A stretch of DNA of 64,000 bases, taken from NCBI RefSeq assembly GCF_019977395.1, contig NZ_AP024660.1:1612001-1676000 (forward strand), written 5' to 3'. Within the stretch, counting starts at the first letter, position 1. Each line of letters opens with the position of its first letter. Positions 1 through 9,233 of this stretch are shown here, in pieces. The translations under genes were made by a program, and so were the position numbers. The DNA is from Arthrobacter sp. NicSoilC5 (GTDB lineage: Bacteria; Actinomycetota; Actinomycetes; Actinomycetales; Micrococcaceae). The notes under the pieces were generated by a model. It made no database searches. It was not told the origin of the DNA and was given only the letters and a program-made list of their open reading frames with translations.

Positions 1-266
1 GCAAGCCCGGGTCCGGAGGTGACGGCGATCGCGTCCACCTCGTCCAGGGTGACCCCTGCATCCGCGAGGGCCTGCTCGAGGGTGGGAACAAAGGCGTCCA
101 GGTGGGCGCGGGAGGCGATTTCCGGGATGACGCCGCCGAAGCGGACGTGCTCGTCCATGGAGGAAGAGACCGTGTTGGTCAGCAGGGTGGTTCCGCGGAC
201 CAGGCCGACGCCGGTTTCGTCGCAGGATGATTCGATGCCCAGTACCAGGGGCTGCGTACGGTTCAT
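1..266 (-). CDS. tsaD: tRNA t6A threonylcarbamoyltransferase TsaD, N-terminal part (cut by window edge)
   Basis: TsaD is the catalytic subunit that transfers the threonylcarbamoyl group to A37 of ANN-decoding tRNAs, working with TsaB and TsaE. Only the first 88 or so residues are in the window. They show the ASKHA-fold start [13 protein letters not shown] and the family motif [12 protein letters not shown]. The ATG (264-266) overlaps the TGA of rimI by 4 bp (ATGA), so it is translationally coupled as the last visible gene of alr-tsaE-tsaB-rimI-tsaD. The metal-binding His residues and the C-terminus lie outside the window. Confidence 0.95.
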   Translation of the reverse strand, partial: MNRTQPLVLGIESSCDETGVGLVRGTTLLTNTVSSSMDEHVRFGGVIPEIASRAHLDAFVPTLEQALADAGVTLDEVDAIAVTSGPGL

Positions 267-781
267 GCCTGGCCTGCTTCCGTTGCTTCGTGTCCTTCAG
301 GGTGTGCCGCGGGCAGCTGGAGCCGCATGATGAGGGCATCCACGCCGTCCCGGTAGTAGCGCGGGCGGACGTGGATCTGTTCGAAGCCGAACCGCAGGTA
401 GAGCTGTTGTGCCCGGGGGTTGTCGGCCCGGACCTCGAGCAGGACGTCGGCGGCGCCGCGGTGCCGGGCCTCCTCGATCAGTTGCGTGAGCAGGGTGCTG
501 CCAATGCCCCGCCCCTCGTGCTCAGGGACGACGGCGATGGTCTGGACGTCCGCGATGGGTTCAATGCACATCAGGCCGGCGTAGCCCACGATGCCTCCGC
601 TGGTCTCCGCCACGAGGTAGCGGCGGGTCTCCGGCTGGGAGAGTTCGTCCAGGAACATCTGGACGGGCCACGCGTCAATGGGGAAGAGCTTGTGCTCCAG
701 TGCGCCGACGGCGGGCACATCGTCCAGCGTCATGTCGCGGACGGTCACGTCCGCCGCGCGCGGGTCCGGGGTGCTGCTCAC
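263..781 (-). CDS. rimI: Ribosomal protein S18-alanine N-acetyltransferase RimI (GNAT family)
   Basis: A 172-residue GNAT acetyltransferase; the family acetylates the N-terminal alanine of ribosomal protein S18 or other N-termini using acetyl-CoA. The acetyl-CoA pyrophosphate-binding motif is seen as EGRGIG (residues 89-94), followed by the typical [14 protein letters not shown] segment. The start is GTG (779-781), overlapping the TGA of tsaB by 4 bp. It lies between tsaB and tsaD, a conserved arrangement in actinobacteria. The true substrate cannot be told from sequence alone; the rimI name rests on family resemblance and context. Confidence 0.9.
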   Translation of the reverse strand: MSSTPDPRAADVTVRDMTLDDVPAVGALEHKLFPIDAWPVQMFLDELSQPETRRYLVAETSGGIVGYAGLMCIEPIADVQTIAVVPEHEGRGIGSTLLTQLIEEARHRGAADVLLEVRADNPRAQQLYLRFGFEQIHVRPRYYRDGVDALIMRLQLPAAHPEGHEATEAGQA

Positions 782-1449
782 AATGCCCGCTTCCGTGGTC
801 CGGGGACCTGCGCGTCGGATTCCCGCAGGTACAGGGGGGTGGAGTCCAACAGGGTGTCTCCTGCCGCCAGCCGCGCCAGGGCGAACTGGCCAAGATACAG
901 GGCGTCCGGCTGCTCCGCGGCGAAATCCGGGTGGGCCTGAAGCACCCCGGCGTAGAGGCCCGCGCCGGCGCCGAACGCAGGCAGGTCCGGGAGGGCAGAC
1001 GCGAACCCGACGTGGGGGCCGTCCTCCAGCACGGGCAGCTGGCCGTCATCCAGGCTGTACCGGGCCCAGTAGACCTCTTTGCGGCGGGCGTCCGTCACCA
1101 CCAGGAACTCGGAAGCGGCTGCGGTGGACTCCGCAACTTCCAGGGCCATCGCGTCCAGGCTCACCAGGCCATGCAGCGGCTTGCCCCACACGAAGGCCAG
1201 CGTGCGGGCGGTGGCAATGCCGGAGCGCAGCCCGGTAAACGGGCCCGGGCCAACGCCCACCACCAGGGCGTCGACGTCCTGCCCGGCCACGCCCGCCGAC
1301 TCCAGCATGGCGTCGATTCCGGGCGCAAGCACCTCAGCGTGGCTGCGGGTGTCCTCCGTGGCGAAGCTGGCAAGCACGCTCTCGGGGGCATCATCGGTGA
1401 CCAGCGCAGCGCTGGCCACGGCCGAGGTGTCAATGGCGAGGATCAGCAT
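778..1449 (-). CDS. tsaB: tRNA t6A biosynthesis protein TsaB
   Basis: TsaB is the non-catalytic ASKHA-fold partner that dimerises with TsaD in the t6A complex. The 223-residue protein starts MLILAIDTSAVASAALV and carries the family stretch GVGPGPFTGLRSGIATAR (about residues 65-79 and on). It lacks the metal ligands of TsaD, as expected for TsaB. The ATG at 1447-1449 overlaps the end of tsaE by 7 bp and its TGA overlaps the rimI GTG by 4 bp, so the four genes form one coupled operon. Confidence 0.95.
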   Translation of the reverse strand: MLILAIDTSAVASAALVTDDAPESVLASFATEDTRSHAEVLAPGIDAMLESAGVAGQDVDALVVGVGPGPFTGLRSGIATARTLAFVWGKPLHGLVSLDAMALEVAESTAAASEFLVVTDARRKEVYWARYSLDDGQLPVLEDGPHVGFASALPDLPAFGAGAGLYAGVLQAHPDFAAEQPDALYLGQFALARLAAGDTLLDSTPLYLRESDAQVPGPRKRAL

Positions 1450-2030
1450 GCCGCTCCCCCGTCGGGTCCAGCCAGTTCAGGAAAGTTCGCCCAGCGGGGA
1501 CCGTAGCCGCGCATGACGATGGTCCGGGGCTCGTCGGTGTCTTCGGCGTCGAAATCCAGGCTTGAGGAGGTGGACGCCGCAGCGCCGCCCAGGCCGATCG
1601 CACGGTGCAGGTCGATCTCCAGCCGGCTGTCGCTCAGGTGCTCCACGCGCTCATGTCCCCACTCGACCACCGTCACCGATGAATCCATGGTGTTTTCGAG
1701 GTCGATGTCGTCAATCTCCGCCGCCGAGCCAAGCCGGTAGGCGTCCACGTGCACCAGGTCCGGGCCGCCCGGACGCGGGCCGTCCGGCAGGTTGGGATGG
1801 ATCCGGACCAGGACGAACGTCGGCGAGATGATGCCCGGGCGGACACCCAAGCCTTCGCCCAGGCCCTGGGTGAAGGTGGTCTTCCCGGCACCCAGCTCGC
1901 CGGACAGCACCAGCAGGTCTCCGGCCTGCAGCACCTCCGCCAGGCGGGCGCCGAAACCGTGCGTCTGTTCCGCCGTCGTCGCCGTGAAGGTCTTTTCCCA
2001 GTTGGCGGGCAGGTCTTCGGGCGTGCTCAT
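1443..2030 (-). CDS. tsaE: tRNA t6A biosynthesis ATPase TsaE
   Basis: TsaE is the P-loop ATPase that resets the TsaB-TsaD complex during t6A synthesis. The 195-residue product has a Walker A motif GELGAGKTT (residues 44-52), the VHVDAYRL motif (about 93-100) and VEWGHER. It is longer than the usual ~150 residues because of a C-terminal tail rich in Ala, Ser, Asp and Glu. Its ATG overlaps the alr TGA by 4 bp. Confidence 0.94.
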   Translation of the reverse strand: MSTPEDLPANWEKTFTATTAEQTHGFGARLAEVLQAGDLLVLSGELGAGKTTFTQGLGEGLGVRPGIISPTFVLVRIHPNLPDGPRPGGPDLVHVDAYRLGSAAEIDDIDLENTMDSSVTVVEWGHERVEHLSDSRLEIDLHRAIGLGGAAASTSSSLDFDAEDTDEPRTIVMRGYGPRWANFPELAGPDGGAAC

Positions 2031-3262
2031 GCCGCTCCCTTGCCGGGGACGCCCACCAGGTTATTGCCGGCTTCCGCGCGCTCGTCTTCGTTGATGAAGC
2101 GGCGGGGAACACGGGGACTGATCCTGGTCACCACCTCGTAGTTGATGGTCCCGGCGGCGCGTGCCCACTCGTCCACCGTGGGTCCGCCGTCGGCGCCGTT
2201 ACCGAACAGCTCCGCCTCCGCGCCCTGCAACGCGGCACCGGAGGCCTCCGGACCCAGGTCGATGACCATCTGGTCCATGGCGATCCGCCCCACTACGGGG
2301 TACGTTTTCCCGGCCACGCGGACGGGGCCGCCGGTGGCGACGCGCGGGACGCCGTCGGCATAGCCCAGCGGAATCAGCGCCAGGGTGCTCGCCGTCCTGG
2401 TGCGGTAATGCAGCCCGTAGGAGACGCCCTGCCCCTCGGGCACCTCTTTGCACTGCGACACCAGGGTGCGCAGCGTCATGGCGGGGCGGAGGCCGAGCTC
2501 GGCGGAGGTCTGCCCGTCGAACGGCGAAAGCCCGTAGATGCCCAGGCCCACACGGACCATGTCGAAGTGGGTGTCGGGCCGGGAAAGGGTGGCGGGGGTG
2601 TTGGCAAGGTGCCGGACCTCAGGGTCCACGCCCGCGTCCTCGGCGATGGCCAGGGCCTCCCGGAATGCGGCCACCTGCTGGTCCGTCTCGGGCCGCTCCG
2701 GCTCATCGGCCACGGCCAGGTGCGAGAAGATGCCCACCACGCGCAGCAGGCCCTGGTCCTGGTACTCCACGGCCTCCCCCACCAGGCGGTCCCAGGCCTC
2801 GGGGGTTGCGCCGTTGCGGCCCAGCCCGGTGTCCACCTTGAGGTGGATCCGTGCGGGACGTTCCTGTTCGCGGGCGGCAGCCACGATGCGTTCCAGCTCC
2901 CAGCCCGAGCAGCCGATGTCGACGCCGGCAGCCACGGCGGCGCCGAAGTTGCTGTCGGTGGTGTGCAGCCAGGCGAGGAGGGGCGCGTCGATGCCGGCGG
3001 CGCGGAGCGCGAGGGCCTCGGAAATGTGCGCCACGCCCAGCCAGGACGCGCCGGCCTGCAGGGCCGCACGGGCCACGGGAACCGCGCCGTGTCCGTACGC
3101 GTCGGCCTTGACCACGGCCATGACTTTCGCGGGGGAAGCAGCGCCGGCGAGCCGGCGGACGTTGTGCCGGATGGCCTCCAGGTCGATCACGGCGGACCGC
3201 TCATTGCGGGGGTCCGGCCCGGGGGCAGCGCTGAATTCACCGGTTGTTGCGGGGTAGGTCAC
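2027..3262 (-). CDS. alr: Alanine racemase
   Basis: A PLP-dependent enzyme that interconverts L- and D-alanine, supplying D-Ala for peptidoglycan. It has 411 residues; the PLP lysine is K52 in AVVKADAYGHG, and the second catalytic region is GVSYGLHYRT with its Tyr. The start is GTG at 3260-3262; the family fold begins around residue 21 (ERSAVIDLEAIRHN), so a later start would also fit the domain. It is the first gene of alr-tsaE-tsaB-rimI-tsaD. In other actinobacteria this cluster lies near acpS/nnr, which here are 16 kb away. Confidence 0.95.
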   Translation of the reverse strand: MTYPATTGEFSAAPGPDPRNERSAVIDLEAIRHNVRRLAGAASPAKVMAVVKADAYGHGAVPVARAALQAGASWLGVAHISEALALRAAGIDAPLLAWLHTTDSNFGAAVAAGVDIGCSGWELERIVAAAREQERPARIHLKVDTGLGRNGATPEAWDRLVGEAVEYQDQGLLRVVGIFSHLAVADEPERPETDQQVAAFREALAIAEDAGVDPEVRHLANTPATLSRPDTHFDMVRVGLGIYGLSPFDGQTSAELGLRPAMTLRTLVSQCKEVPEGQGVSYGLHYRTRTASTLALIPLGYADGVPRVATGGPVRVAGKTYPVVGRIAMDQMVIDLGPEASGAALQGAEAELFGNGADGGPTVDEWARAAGTINYEVVTRISPRVPRRFINEDERAEAGNNLVGVPGKGAA

Positions 3263-3318
3263 CTAACTGATTCTAGTGCGGGCACTTCGCGCCGAATAAT
3301 CGGGGCGTCCGGCACCCC

Positions 3319-4410
3319 TCAGGCGTCCGACAGGTGCGCGATGGTGGCCGCCGCCCGGCGCTGCGCCGCCAGCGGCACGTCCTCGATGATGTCCGCGAGG
3401 AATCCGAAGCGCCGCAGCCATTGGCTCATTTGCCGTTCCGGGCGGGCGTTGGCGCGTTTCCACCAGTCGGCGATGTCCCCCCAGCCAGGGGCGGCCAGGG
3501 ATCCGCCAACCTCCTGCACGGCCAGGGAGGCGCACAGGTTGGCAAACCGGAGCCTGTCCCCCAGCGGCCATCCGGCCAGGGTGCCCACGATGAACGCTGC
3601 GTCGAAGCAGTCACCGGCTCCGGTGGGGTCGTGTGCCTTGACCGGAAGCGACGGGACCCACTCCTCCTCCCCGGTTTCCGAATCAACGGCCATGGCCCCC
3701 TGCGCTCCCAGGGTCACCACGGCCACCGGTACGCGGTCCGCCAGAGCGTAGAGCGCACTCCACGGATTGTCCTTACCGGTGAACGCCATGGCCTCGCGCT
3801 GGTTGGGCAGGAAGGCGTAAAAGTACTGCAGGTTTTCAAGCCGCACCGGCGCCCACTCCCCGCTGGGATCCCACCCCACATCCCCAAACAAACGCACCCC
3901 GGCCCCATGGGCGGCCCGGACCCACGGTTCAATTTCCATGCCCACCTCCGCGATGCCGGCAAGCGCCTTGGGCGGGCTCCCGATCAGCTCGGAGTTGGTC
4001 ACCGGCGCTGAATGCCCGTGCGTGACCATGGAGCGGTCCTGGTCCACGCAGAGGGACACGGTCACCGGGGAGTGCCAGCCCGGGACGCGGCGGGAGAGGC
4101 TGAGGTCCACATGTTCCTGGCCGGAGAGGATCTTCCAGTTGAAGTCGCCGTAGCCGTCGTCCCCGAACGCCGCCGCCAGGCCGGTGCGCAGGCCCAGCCG
4201 CGCGGCGGCGATGGCCTGGTTGGCCACCCCGCCGGGGCAGCTGCCCATGCCGTCACTCCAGATTTCCGTGCCGGGTTCGGGCCCGTGCGGGAGGCCGGTG
4301 AAGATGATGTCCTGGAAGACGGTCCCGGCCAGCAGGAGGTCGAATCCAGGTTCCACCGGCGAGCGGACAGCGGCCAGCGGATCGAAGGGGCGGGCTGGCA
4401 TCGCGTCCAT
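3319..4410 (-). CDS. PfkB-family carbohydrate kinase (ribokinase-like)
   Basis: A sugar or nucleoside kinase of the ribokinase/PfkB fold, 363 residues. The early glycine motif SCPGGVANQAIAAARLG and the C-terminal signature DPTGAGDCFDAAF, with the catalytic Asp and anion hole, are intact. The frame extends further upstream, but the ATG at 4408-4410 (MDAMPARPF) is chosen because the family homology starts just after it and an upstream start would run into the divergent GH4 gene. The substrate is unknown. Its head-to-head position with a 6-phospho-glycosidase gene suggests a joint role in sugar or glycoside use; that is inference. Confidence 0.85.
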   Translation of the reverse strand: MDAMPARPFDPLAAVRSPVEPGFDLLLAGTVFQDIIFTGLPHGPEPGTEIWSDGMGSCPGGVANQAIAAARLGLRTGLAAAFGDDGYGDFNWKILSGQEHVDLSLSRRVPGWHSPVTVSLCVDQDRSMVTHGHSAPVTNSELIGSPPKALAGIAEVGMEIEPWVRAAHGAGVRLFGDVGWDPSGEWAPVRLENLQYFYAFLPNQREAMAFTGKDNPWSALYALADRVPVAVVTLGAQGAMAVDSETGEEEWVPSLPVKAHDPTGAGDCFDAAFIVGTLAGWPLGDRLRFANLCASLAVQEVGGSLAAPGWGDIADWWKRANARPERQMSQWLRRFGFLADIIEDVPLAAQRRAAATIAHLSDA

Positions 4411-4463
4411 GAGCGCAGGATACGCCGCGGGGAAGGGCTCCGGTAGGGGCTTTGGCAACAGTC

Positions 4464-4494
4464 TGGACAGGGTGTCGGCGGCTGGTCCTAGACT
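4464..4494 (+). promoter_or_regulatory. Candidate promoter for a leaderless GH4 transcript
   Basis: TGGACA (4464-4469) and TAGACT (4489-4494) resemble -35 and -10 boxes with a rather long 19-bp spacer. The -10-like box ends only 6 bp before the ATG at 4501, and no Shine-Dalgarno sequence is visible there. This arrangement would give a leaderless mRNA, which is common in actinobacteria. Sequence match only. Confidence 0.35.
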
Positions 4495-4500
4495 GCATGC

Positions 4501-5913
4501 ATGCGGCTTCTGATTGCCGGCGGCGGGGGTTTCCGGGTGCCGCTCATCTACCGGGCATTGGTGTCCGGGCCCTTCTCCGGGCTGGTCACGGACTTGGTGT
4601 TGCACGACGTCGATCCCGCACGCCTTGACGCCGTTACCGCCGTGCTGCGCAGCATGCCGGCAGGGCGGGGCGCGCACCTTCCGGTGCATGCCACCACGGA
4701 TCTTTCCGCTGCCCTGTCAGGCACCGCCATGGTCTTCGCCGCGATCCGGCCCGGCGGCACGGCAGGCCGAGTGGCGGATGAGAAAGTGGCGCAGGACCTC
4801 GGGCTGCTGGGACAGGAAACGACCGGAGCCGGCGGAATTTCCTACGCCTTGCGGACCATCCCGCACATGGTGGGCCTTGCCCGGCTGATGCGCGAGCGCT
4901 GCCCGGACGCCTGGCTGGTCAACTTCACCAATCCGGCCGGGATGGTCACCGAGGCGCTGCGCCCTGTCCTGGGGAACCGGGTCATTGGGATCTGCGACTC
5001 TGCGGGCGGGCTGGTGCACCGGGCGGCATGGGCTGCGGGTGTCCCGCTGCCGGAGGGACGGCTCGACGGCGTGGGCTACTACGGGCTGAACCACCTGGGC
5101 TGGCTGTACCGGCTGGAGTCCGGCGGACGGGACATGCTGCCGGGCCTGCTGGCGGACGCCGCGGCGCTGCGGTCCTTCGAGGAAGGCCGGTTGTTCCCGC
5201 AGCCGTTCCTTGCCGGGCTGGGCCTGCTTCCCAACGAGTACCTGTATTACTACTACCAGGGCCAGGCCGCCCGGCAGGCAATGCAGGCCATGGCACGCAC
5301 CCGCGGGGAGACCATCCATAGCCAGCAGCGGGAGCTGTACCCGCAGCTGGCTGCCGCGGGCCCGGACGCATACCGGTTGTGGGAGGCGGCGCGGCGTTCC
5401 CGCGAAGAGGGGTACCTGGCGGAGGCCCGGCACGACGGCGAGCGCCGGAACGAGGAGGACCTGGCCGGCGGTGGCTACGAACGGGTGGCGCTGGCGGCCA
5501 TGCAGGCACTGGCCGGCGGCGGCGATACGCAGCTGATCCTCAACACGGTCAACGCAGTGCCGGCGGCCCGGGCACCGGGGCCCACCGGCGCTGCCCCTGC
5601 CCCTCCCCAACCCGCCATTCCCGGCCTGCCGGCGGACGCCGTCGTCGAGGTCCCCTGCACCGTCACCCCGGCCGGAGCCGTCCCGCTGCCCCAGGAGAAG
5701 CCGGCGGAACCGCAGCTGGGCCTGCTCCGGCAGGTCAAGGAGGTGGAACGGCTCGTTGTCCTGGCCGCGGGCACCGGCAACCGGGATGCCGGCGTCAAGG
5801 CCTTCGCCCGGCACCCGCTCGTGGATTCGGCGGACCTGGCCGCGAAGCTGATGGCCGGTTATGAGCGGGCGTTTCCGGACCTGGGGAAGATGTGGGAGGG
5901 CGGTGGGCGTTAG
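4501..5913 (+). CDS. Glycoside hydrolase family 4, probable 6-phospho-beta-glucosidase
   Basis: GH4 enzymes use NAD+ and a divalent metal to cleave 6-phosphoglycosides by a redox-elimination mechanism. The 470-residue protein begins with a Rossmann motif (LLIAGGGGFRVPLIYRAL), has AAIRPGG, GICDSAGG (about residues 163-170) and YYGLNHLGWLYR, with the Cys and His expected at the metal site, and ends with PLVDSADLAAKLMAGYE. An unusual Pro/Ala-rich stretch (about residues 349-374) interrupts the region before GLPADAVVEVPC. Divergent from the PfkB kinase. The phospho-beta-glucosidase subtype is the best guess from overall resemblance. Confidence 0.85.
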   Translation: MRLLIAGGGGFRVPLIYRALVSGPFSGLVTDLVLHDVDPARLDAVTAVLRSMPAGRGAHLPVHATTDLSAALSGTAMVFAAIRPGGTAGRVADEKVAQDLGLLGQETTGAGGISYALRTIPHMVGLARLMRERCPDAWLVNFTNPAGMVTEALRPVLGNRVIGICDSAGGLVHRAAWAAGVPLPEGRLDGVGYYGLNHLGWLYRLESGGRDMLPGLLADAAALRSFEEGRLFPQPFLAGLGLLPNEYLYYYYQGQAARQAMQAMARTRGETIHSQQRELYPQLAAAGPDAYRLWEAARRSREEGYLAEARHDGERRNEEDLAGGGYERVALAAMQALAGGGDTQLILNTVNAVPAARAPGPTGAAPAPPQPAIPGLPADAVVEVPCTVTPAGAVPLPQEKPAEPQLGLLRQVKEVERLVVLAAGTGNRDAGVKAFARHPLVDSADLAAKLMAGYERAFPDLGKMWEGGGR

Positions 5914-5989
5914 GGGAAGGAGTAATGTTTTATCGGATGCGCACTGAGCCGGCTCCCCTGACACGCGCCGGCGGCCGGAAGGAGGTCCC

Positions 5990-7255
5990 GTGGCACTGAT
6001 CCGCAGGGTCGCTTTGCTTTCCCTCCACACCTCCCCCATGGAACAGCCCGGGTGCGGGGATGCCGGCGGAATGAACGTCTATATCCGCGAGCTGGCCTCG
6101 GCACTGGCCGAGGCAGGCGTGGAGGTGGAGATCTTCACGCGGGCCACCTCAGCCGACCAGCCCGCTGTCGAGCATCCCGACCCCGGCGTGTGCGTGCACA
6201 ACGTCCTGGCCGGCCCGCCCAGGAAGGTCCCCAAAGAGGAACTTCCCGGGCTGCTGCACGCCATGGTCGCGGAAATCGAACAGATCCGCCGCCGCCAGCC
6301 GCACGGCCGGTATGACGTCATCCACTCCCACTACTGGGTGTCCGGGATCGCCGGGCTGGAGCTGTCCGAACTGTGGGGTGTGCCGCTGGTGCACACCATG
6401 CACACCATGGCCAAGGTCAAGAACCTGCTGCTGGAATCCGGTGAGCAACCCGAGCCCCGGCGCCGCGAACTGGGCGAGCACCGCATCGTGGACGGCGCTG
6501 CCAGGCTCATCGCCAACACCAGCTCCGAGGCCGCCGAACTCGTGTCCCACTACGGCGCCACCTACGACCGCATCGACATCGCGCCGCCCGGCGTGGACCT
6601 GGCCACGTTCACCCCCGCGTTCCGGGCACGCTCCAGGGCGGAGCACGGCGTCAGCCCCGACACGTTCCATCTGGTGTTCGCCGGCCGCATCCAGCGCCTG
6701 AAAGGCCCCCAGGTCCTGGTCAAGGCCGCGGCGCTGCTGCGGAAACGCCGCCCGGACATCGACCTGCGCGTCACCATCCTGGGCGCTTTGAGCGGCAACA
6801 AGGAGTTCAACCTCCGCTGCCTGGTGGCAGAGGCGGGAATGGACGACGTCGTCACGCAGCTTCCGCCGGTGAAGGCACCTGAGCTGGCGTCCTGGTTCCG
6901 TGCGGCCGACGTCGTGGTGATGCCCTCCTTCAGCGAATCCTTCGGGCTCGTGGCACTCGAGGCCCAGGCCTGCGGGACCCCCGTGGTGGCTACCCGGGTT
7001 GGCGGGCTGTCCCGCGCCATCTTCCACGGCCGGACCGGACTCCTGGTGGACGGCCACCATGCTGCCGACTGGGCCGATGCCCTGGAGGCCCTGTATGACG
7101 ACCCTGTCACCCGCGAGGACCTGGGCCGCGCTGCCGCCATCCGTGCCCAGAACTCCGGCTGGCAGCGCACTGCTGCCATCACGCTGGAAAGCTACCATGC
7201 CGCCGTCGACAACTTCGTGGGGCGGCGCCTGGCCCCGGTGGTGCCGGCTTCCTGA
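5990..7255 (+). CDS. mshA: D-inositol-3-phosphate glycosyltransferase MshA (mycothiol biosynthesis)
   Basis: MshA transfers GlcNAc from UDP-GlcNAc to 1L-myo-inositol-1-phosphate, the first committed step of mycothiol synthesis. The 421-residue GT4/GT-B protein has the MshA signature SLHTSPMEQPGCGDAGGM near the N-terminus and the nucleotide-sugar E-x7-E region SESFGLVALEAQACGTPV in the C-terminal domain. The start is GTG at 5990, preceded by a strong GGAAGGAGG site 4 bases upstream. ino1, which makes the acceptor precursor, is 3.2 kb downstream on the other strand. Confidence 0.93.
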   Translation: MALIRRVALLSLHTSPMEQPGCGDAGGMNVYIRELASALAEAGVEVEIFTRATSADQPAVEHPDPGVCVHNVLAGPPRKVPKEELPGLLHAMVAEIEQIRRRQPHGRYDVIHSHYWVSGIAGLELSELWGVPLVHTMHTMAKVKNLLLESGEQPEPRRRELGEHRIVDGAARLIANTSSEAAELVSHYGATYDRIDIAPPGVDLATFTPAFRARSRAEHGVSPDTFHLVFAGRIQRLKGPQVLVKAAALLRKRRPDIDLRVTILGALSGNKEFNLRCLVAEAGMDDVVTQLPPVKAPELASWFRAADVVVMPSFSESFGLVALEAQACGTPVVATRVGGLSRAIFHGRTGLLVDGHHAADWADALEALYDDPVTREDLGRAAAIRAQNSGWQRTAAITLESYHAAVDNFVGRRLAPVVPAS

Positions 7256-7372
7256 CGGTCGTTGGCTTGTGCGTTGCTGGTATCGGGTGCCGTTGGAGCC
7301 GGGTGCTGTTAGCTTAGGGGCAGGTCTCCGGCGCCGGCCGGTGCAGGAAAGACTGCGCAGGAAAGGACAAGG

Positions 7373-9049
7373 ATGTCTGCTCTCCCCTCTGATCTGGAAA
7401 TAGCCCGCGCCGCCCGCATCCGCCCCATCGGGGAAATCGCGGCTGCAGCCGGGATCAATGCCGATGCACTGGAACAGTACGGACGGTACAAGGCCAAGAT
7501 CGATCCCGCCCGGCTTGCGGCCCCGGCTCCGCACGGCAAGGTGGTGCTGGTCTCGGCCATGTCGCCCACCCCGGCCGGCGAGGGCAAGTCCACCACCACT
7601 GTGGGGCTGGCGGATTCGCTGGCCCGCGCCGGCCACAAGGTGATGATCGCCCTGCGGGAACCGTCCCTGGGCCCGGTGCTTGGCATGAAGGGCGGCGCCA
7701 CCGGCGGCGGCTATTCGCAGGTGCTGCCCATGGACGAGATCAACCTGCACTTCACCGGCGATTTCCATGCGATCACGTCGGCCAACAATGCCCTGATGGC
7801 ACTGGTGGACAACCATATCTACCAGGGCAATGCGCTGAGCATCGATCCGCGCAGGATGACGTTTAAACGAGTCCTGGACATGAACGACCGCTCCCTGCGG
7901 GAGGTGGTCATCGGACTGGGCGGACCGACGCAGGGCGTGCCGCGGCAGGACGGGTTCGACATCACCGTGGCTTCCGAGATCATGGCCGTCTTCTGCCTCG
8001 CCACGGACCTGGCGGACCTCCGCTCACGGCTGGGCCGGATCACGTTCGGCTACACCTATGACCGGGCACCGGTGACGGTGGCGGACCTCGGCGTGGAGGG
8101 GGCCTTGACGCTGCTCCTGAAGGAGGCGGTCAAGCCCAACCTGGTGCAGACCATCGCCGGCACCCCCGCCCTGGTCCACGGCGGTCCCTTCGCCAATATC
8201 GCCCACGGCTGCAATTCGCTCATTGCCACGCAGACCGCCCGGCGGCTGGCGGACATCGTGGTGACCGAAGCCGGCTTCGGGGCTGACCTTGGCGCCGAAA
8301 AGTTCATGGACATCAAGGCGCGGTACGGCGGCGTGGCCCCGTCCGCCGTCGTGGTGGTGGCAACGGTGCGCGCACTGAAGATGCAGGGCGGGGTGGCCAA
8401 GGACCAGCTGGCCCGCCCGGATGTCGCTGCCCTGGAGGCCGGGGTGGTTAACCTGCGCCGGCACGTGCACAACGTGGAGAAGTTCGGCGTCACCCCCGTG
8501 GTGGCCATCAACAAGTTCTCCTCCGATGCGCCGGAGGAACTCGACTGGCTGCTGAAGTGGTGCGCAGCCGAGGGCGTGCGCGCCGCCGTCGCCGACGTGT
8601 GGGGCCGGGGCGGCGGGGGCGACGGCGGCGACGAACTCGCGGCCCTCGTTGCGCAGGCGGTGGAGGCGCCCAGCAGTTTCCGCCACCTTTATCCCCTGGA
8701 GCTGTCCGTGGAGGACAAGATCCGCACCATCGCCCAAGAGATTTACGGAGCCGACGGTGTGGACTTCTCCGTGCCGGCGCTGAAGCGGCTTGCCGACATT
8801 GAGCGGAACGGCTGGGGTTCGATGCCAGTGTGCATGGCCAAAACCCAGTACTCGTTCACTGACGATGCCTCCCGTCTGGGCGCCCCCAAGGGGTTCACCA
8901 TCCACGTCCGCGACCTGCTGCCCAAGACCGGTGCGGGCTTCATCGTTGCCCTTACCGGAGCTGTCATGACCATGCCCGGCCTCCCGGCCGTCCCGGCTGC
9001 GCTGCGCATGGACGTGGACGCGGACGGCAACCCCGTGGGCCTCACCTAG
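7373..9049 (+). CDS. fhs: Formate--tetrahydrofolate ligase
   Basis: ATP-dependent formylation of tetrahydrofolate to 10-formyl-THF in one-carbon metabolism. The 558-residue protein has the ATP-binding motif [12 protein letters not shown] (residues 64-75) and the family stretches [35 protein letters not shown] and [11 protein letters not shown] glycine-rich insert ([13 protein letters not shown], near residue 410) is a local oddity. The start is ATG with AGGAAAGGACAAGG upstream. The stop codon is followed within 2 bp by the first unit of a 32-bp repeat array. Confidence 0.96.
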   Translation: MSALPSDLEIARAARIRPIGEIAAAAGINADALEQYGRYKAKIDPARLAAPAPHGKVVLVSAMSPTPAGEGKSTTTVGLADSLARAGHKVMIALREPSLGPVLGMKGGATGGGYSQVLPMDEINLHFTGDFHAITSANNALMALVDNHIYQGNALSIDPRRMTFKRVLDMNDRSLREVVIGLGGPTQGVPRQDGFDITVASEIMAVFCLATDLADLRSRLGRITFGYTYDRAPVTVADLGVEGALTLLLKEAVKPNLVQTIAGTPALVHGGPFANIAHGCNSLIATQTARRLADIVVTEAGFGADLGAEKFMDIKARYGGVAPSAVVVVATVRALKMQGGVAKDQLARPDVAALEAGVVNLRRHVHNVEKFGVTPVVAINKFSSDAPEELDWLLKWCAAEGVRAAVADVWGRGGGGDGGDELAALVAQAVEAPSSFRHLYPLELSVEDKIRTIAQEIYGADGVDFSVPALKRLADIERNGWGSMPVCMAKTQYSFTDDASRLGAPKGFTIHVRDLLPKTGAGFIVALTGAVMTMPGLPAVPAALRMDVDADGNPVGLT

Positions 9050-9050
9050 C

Positions 9051-9162
9051 CCAACGCCCCATCACATCCTGCCTATTTTCCACCAACGCCCCATCACCTC
9101 CCGCCCCCAAATCACCAACGCCCGATCACCTCCCGCCCCCAATCCACCAACGCCCGATCGCC
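9051..9162. repeat. 32-bp tandem repeat array, left arm (3.5 units)
   Basis: Units start at 9051, 9083, 9115 and 9147, exactly 32 bp apart, each beginning CCAACGCCCCATCACCTCC or a close variant; the last is cut after 16 bp. Read on the minus strand the core is GTGATGGGGCGTTGG. The outermost unit read on the minus strand contains GAAAATAGGCAGGATGTGAT, closely matching part of the array at 10257-10397, which lies in the opposite orientation on the other side of the DUF559 gene. Confidence 0.9.
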
Positions 9163-9185
9163 TTGGAACCATCCAGGTCTGTTCC

Positions 9186-9194
9186 TGTGGATAA
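9186..9194 (-). promoter_or_regulatory. DnaA-box-like 9-mer upstream of the DUF559 gene
   Basis: TGTGGATAA on the plus strand is the perfect complement of the DnaA-box consensus TTATCCACA. It lies 40 bp before the ATG of the DUF559 gene. A single 9-mer can occur by chance and no cluster of boxes is present, so a role in replication is not implied; it could be part of the gene's promoter region. Confidence 0.35.
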
Positions 9195-9233
9195 CTCCTG
9201 CAGTGGTCTAGCCTTCTACGCCAGAATGCCAGC

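Noticed and set aside
4411..4689. N-terminal extension of the PfkB kinase
   Set aside because: The extra 93 codons overlap the divergent GH4 gene and show no kinase homology.
6149..7816. 555-codon minus-strand open frame opposite mshA and fhs
   Set aside because: It spans two genes with clear catalytic motifs and its translation is Gly/His/Arg-rich with no family match.
9186..9194. Replication origin
   Set aside because: A single DnaA-box-like 9-mer without an AT-rich region or dnaA/dnaN neighbours.
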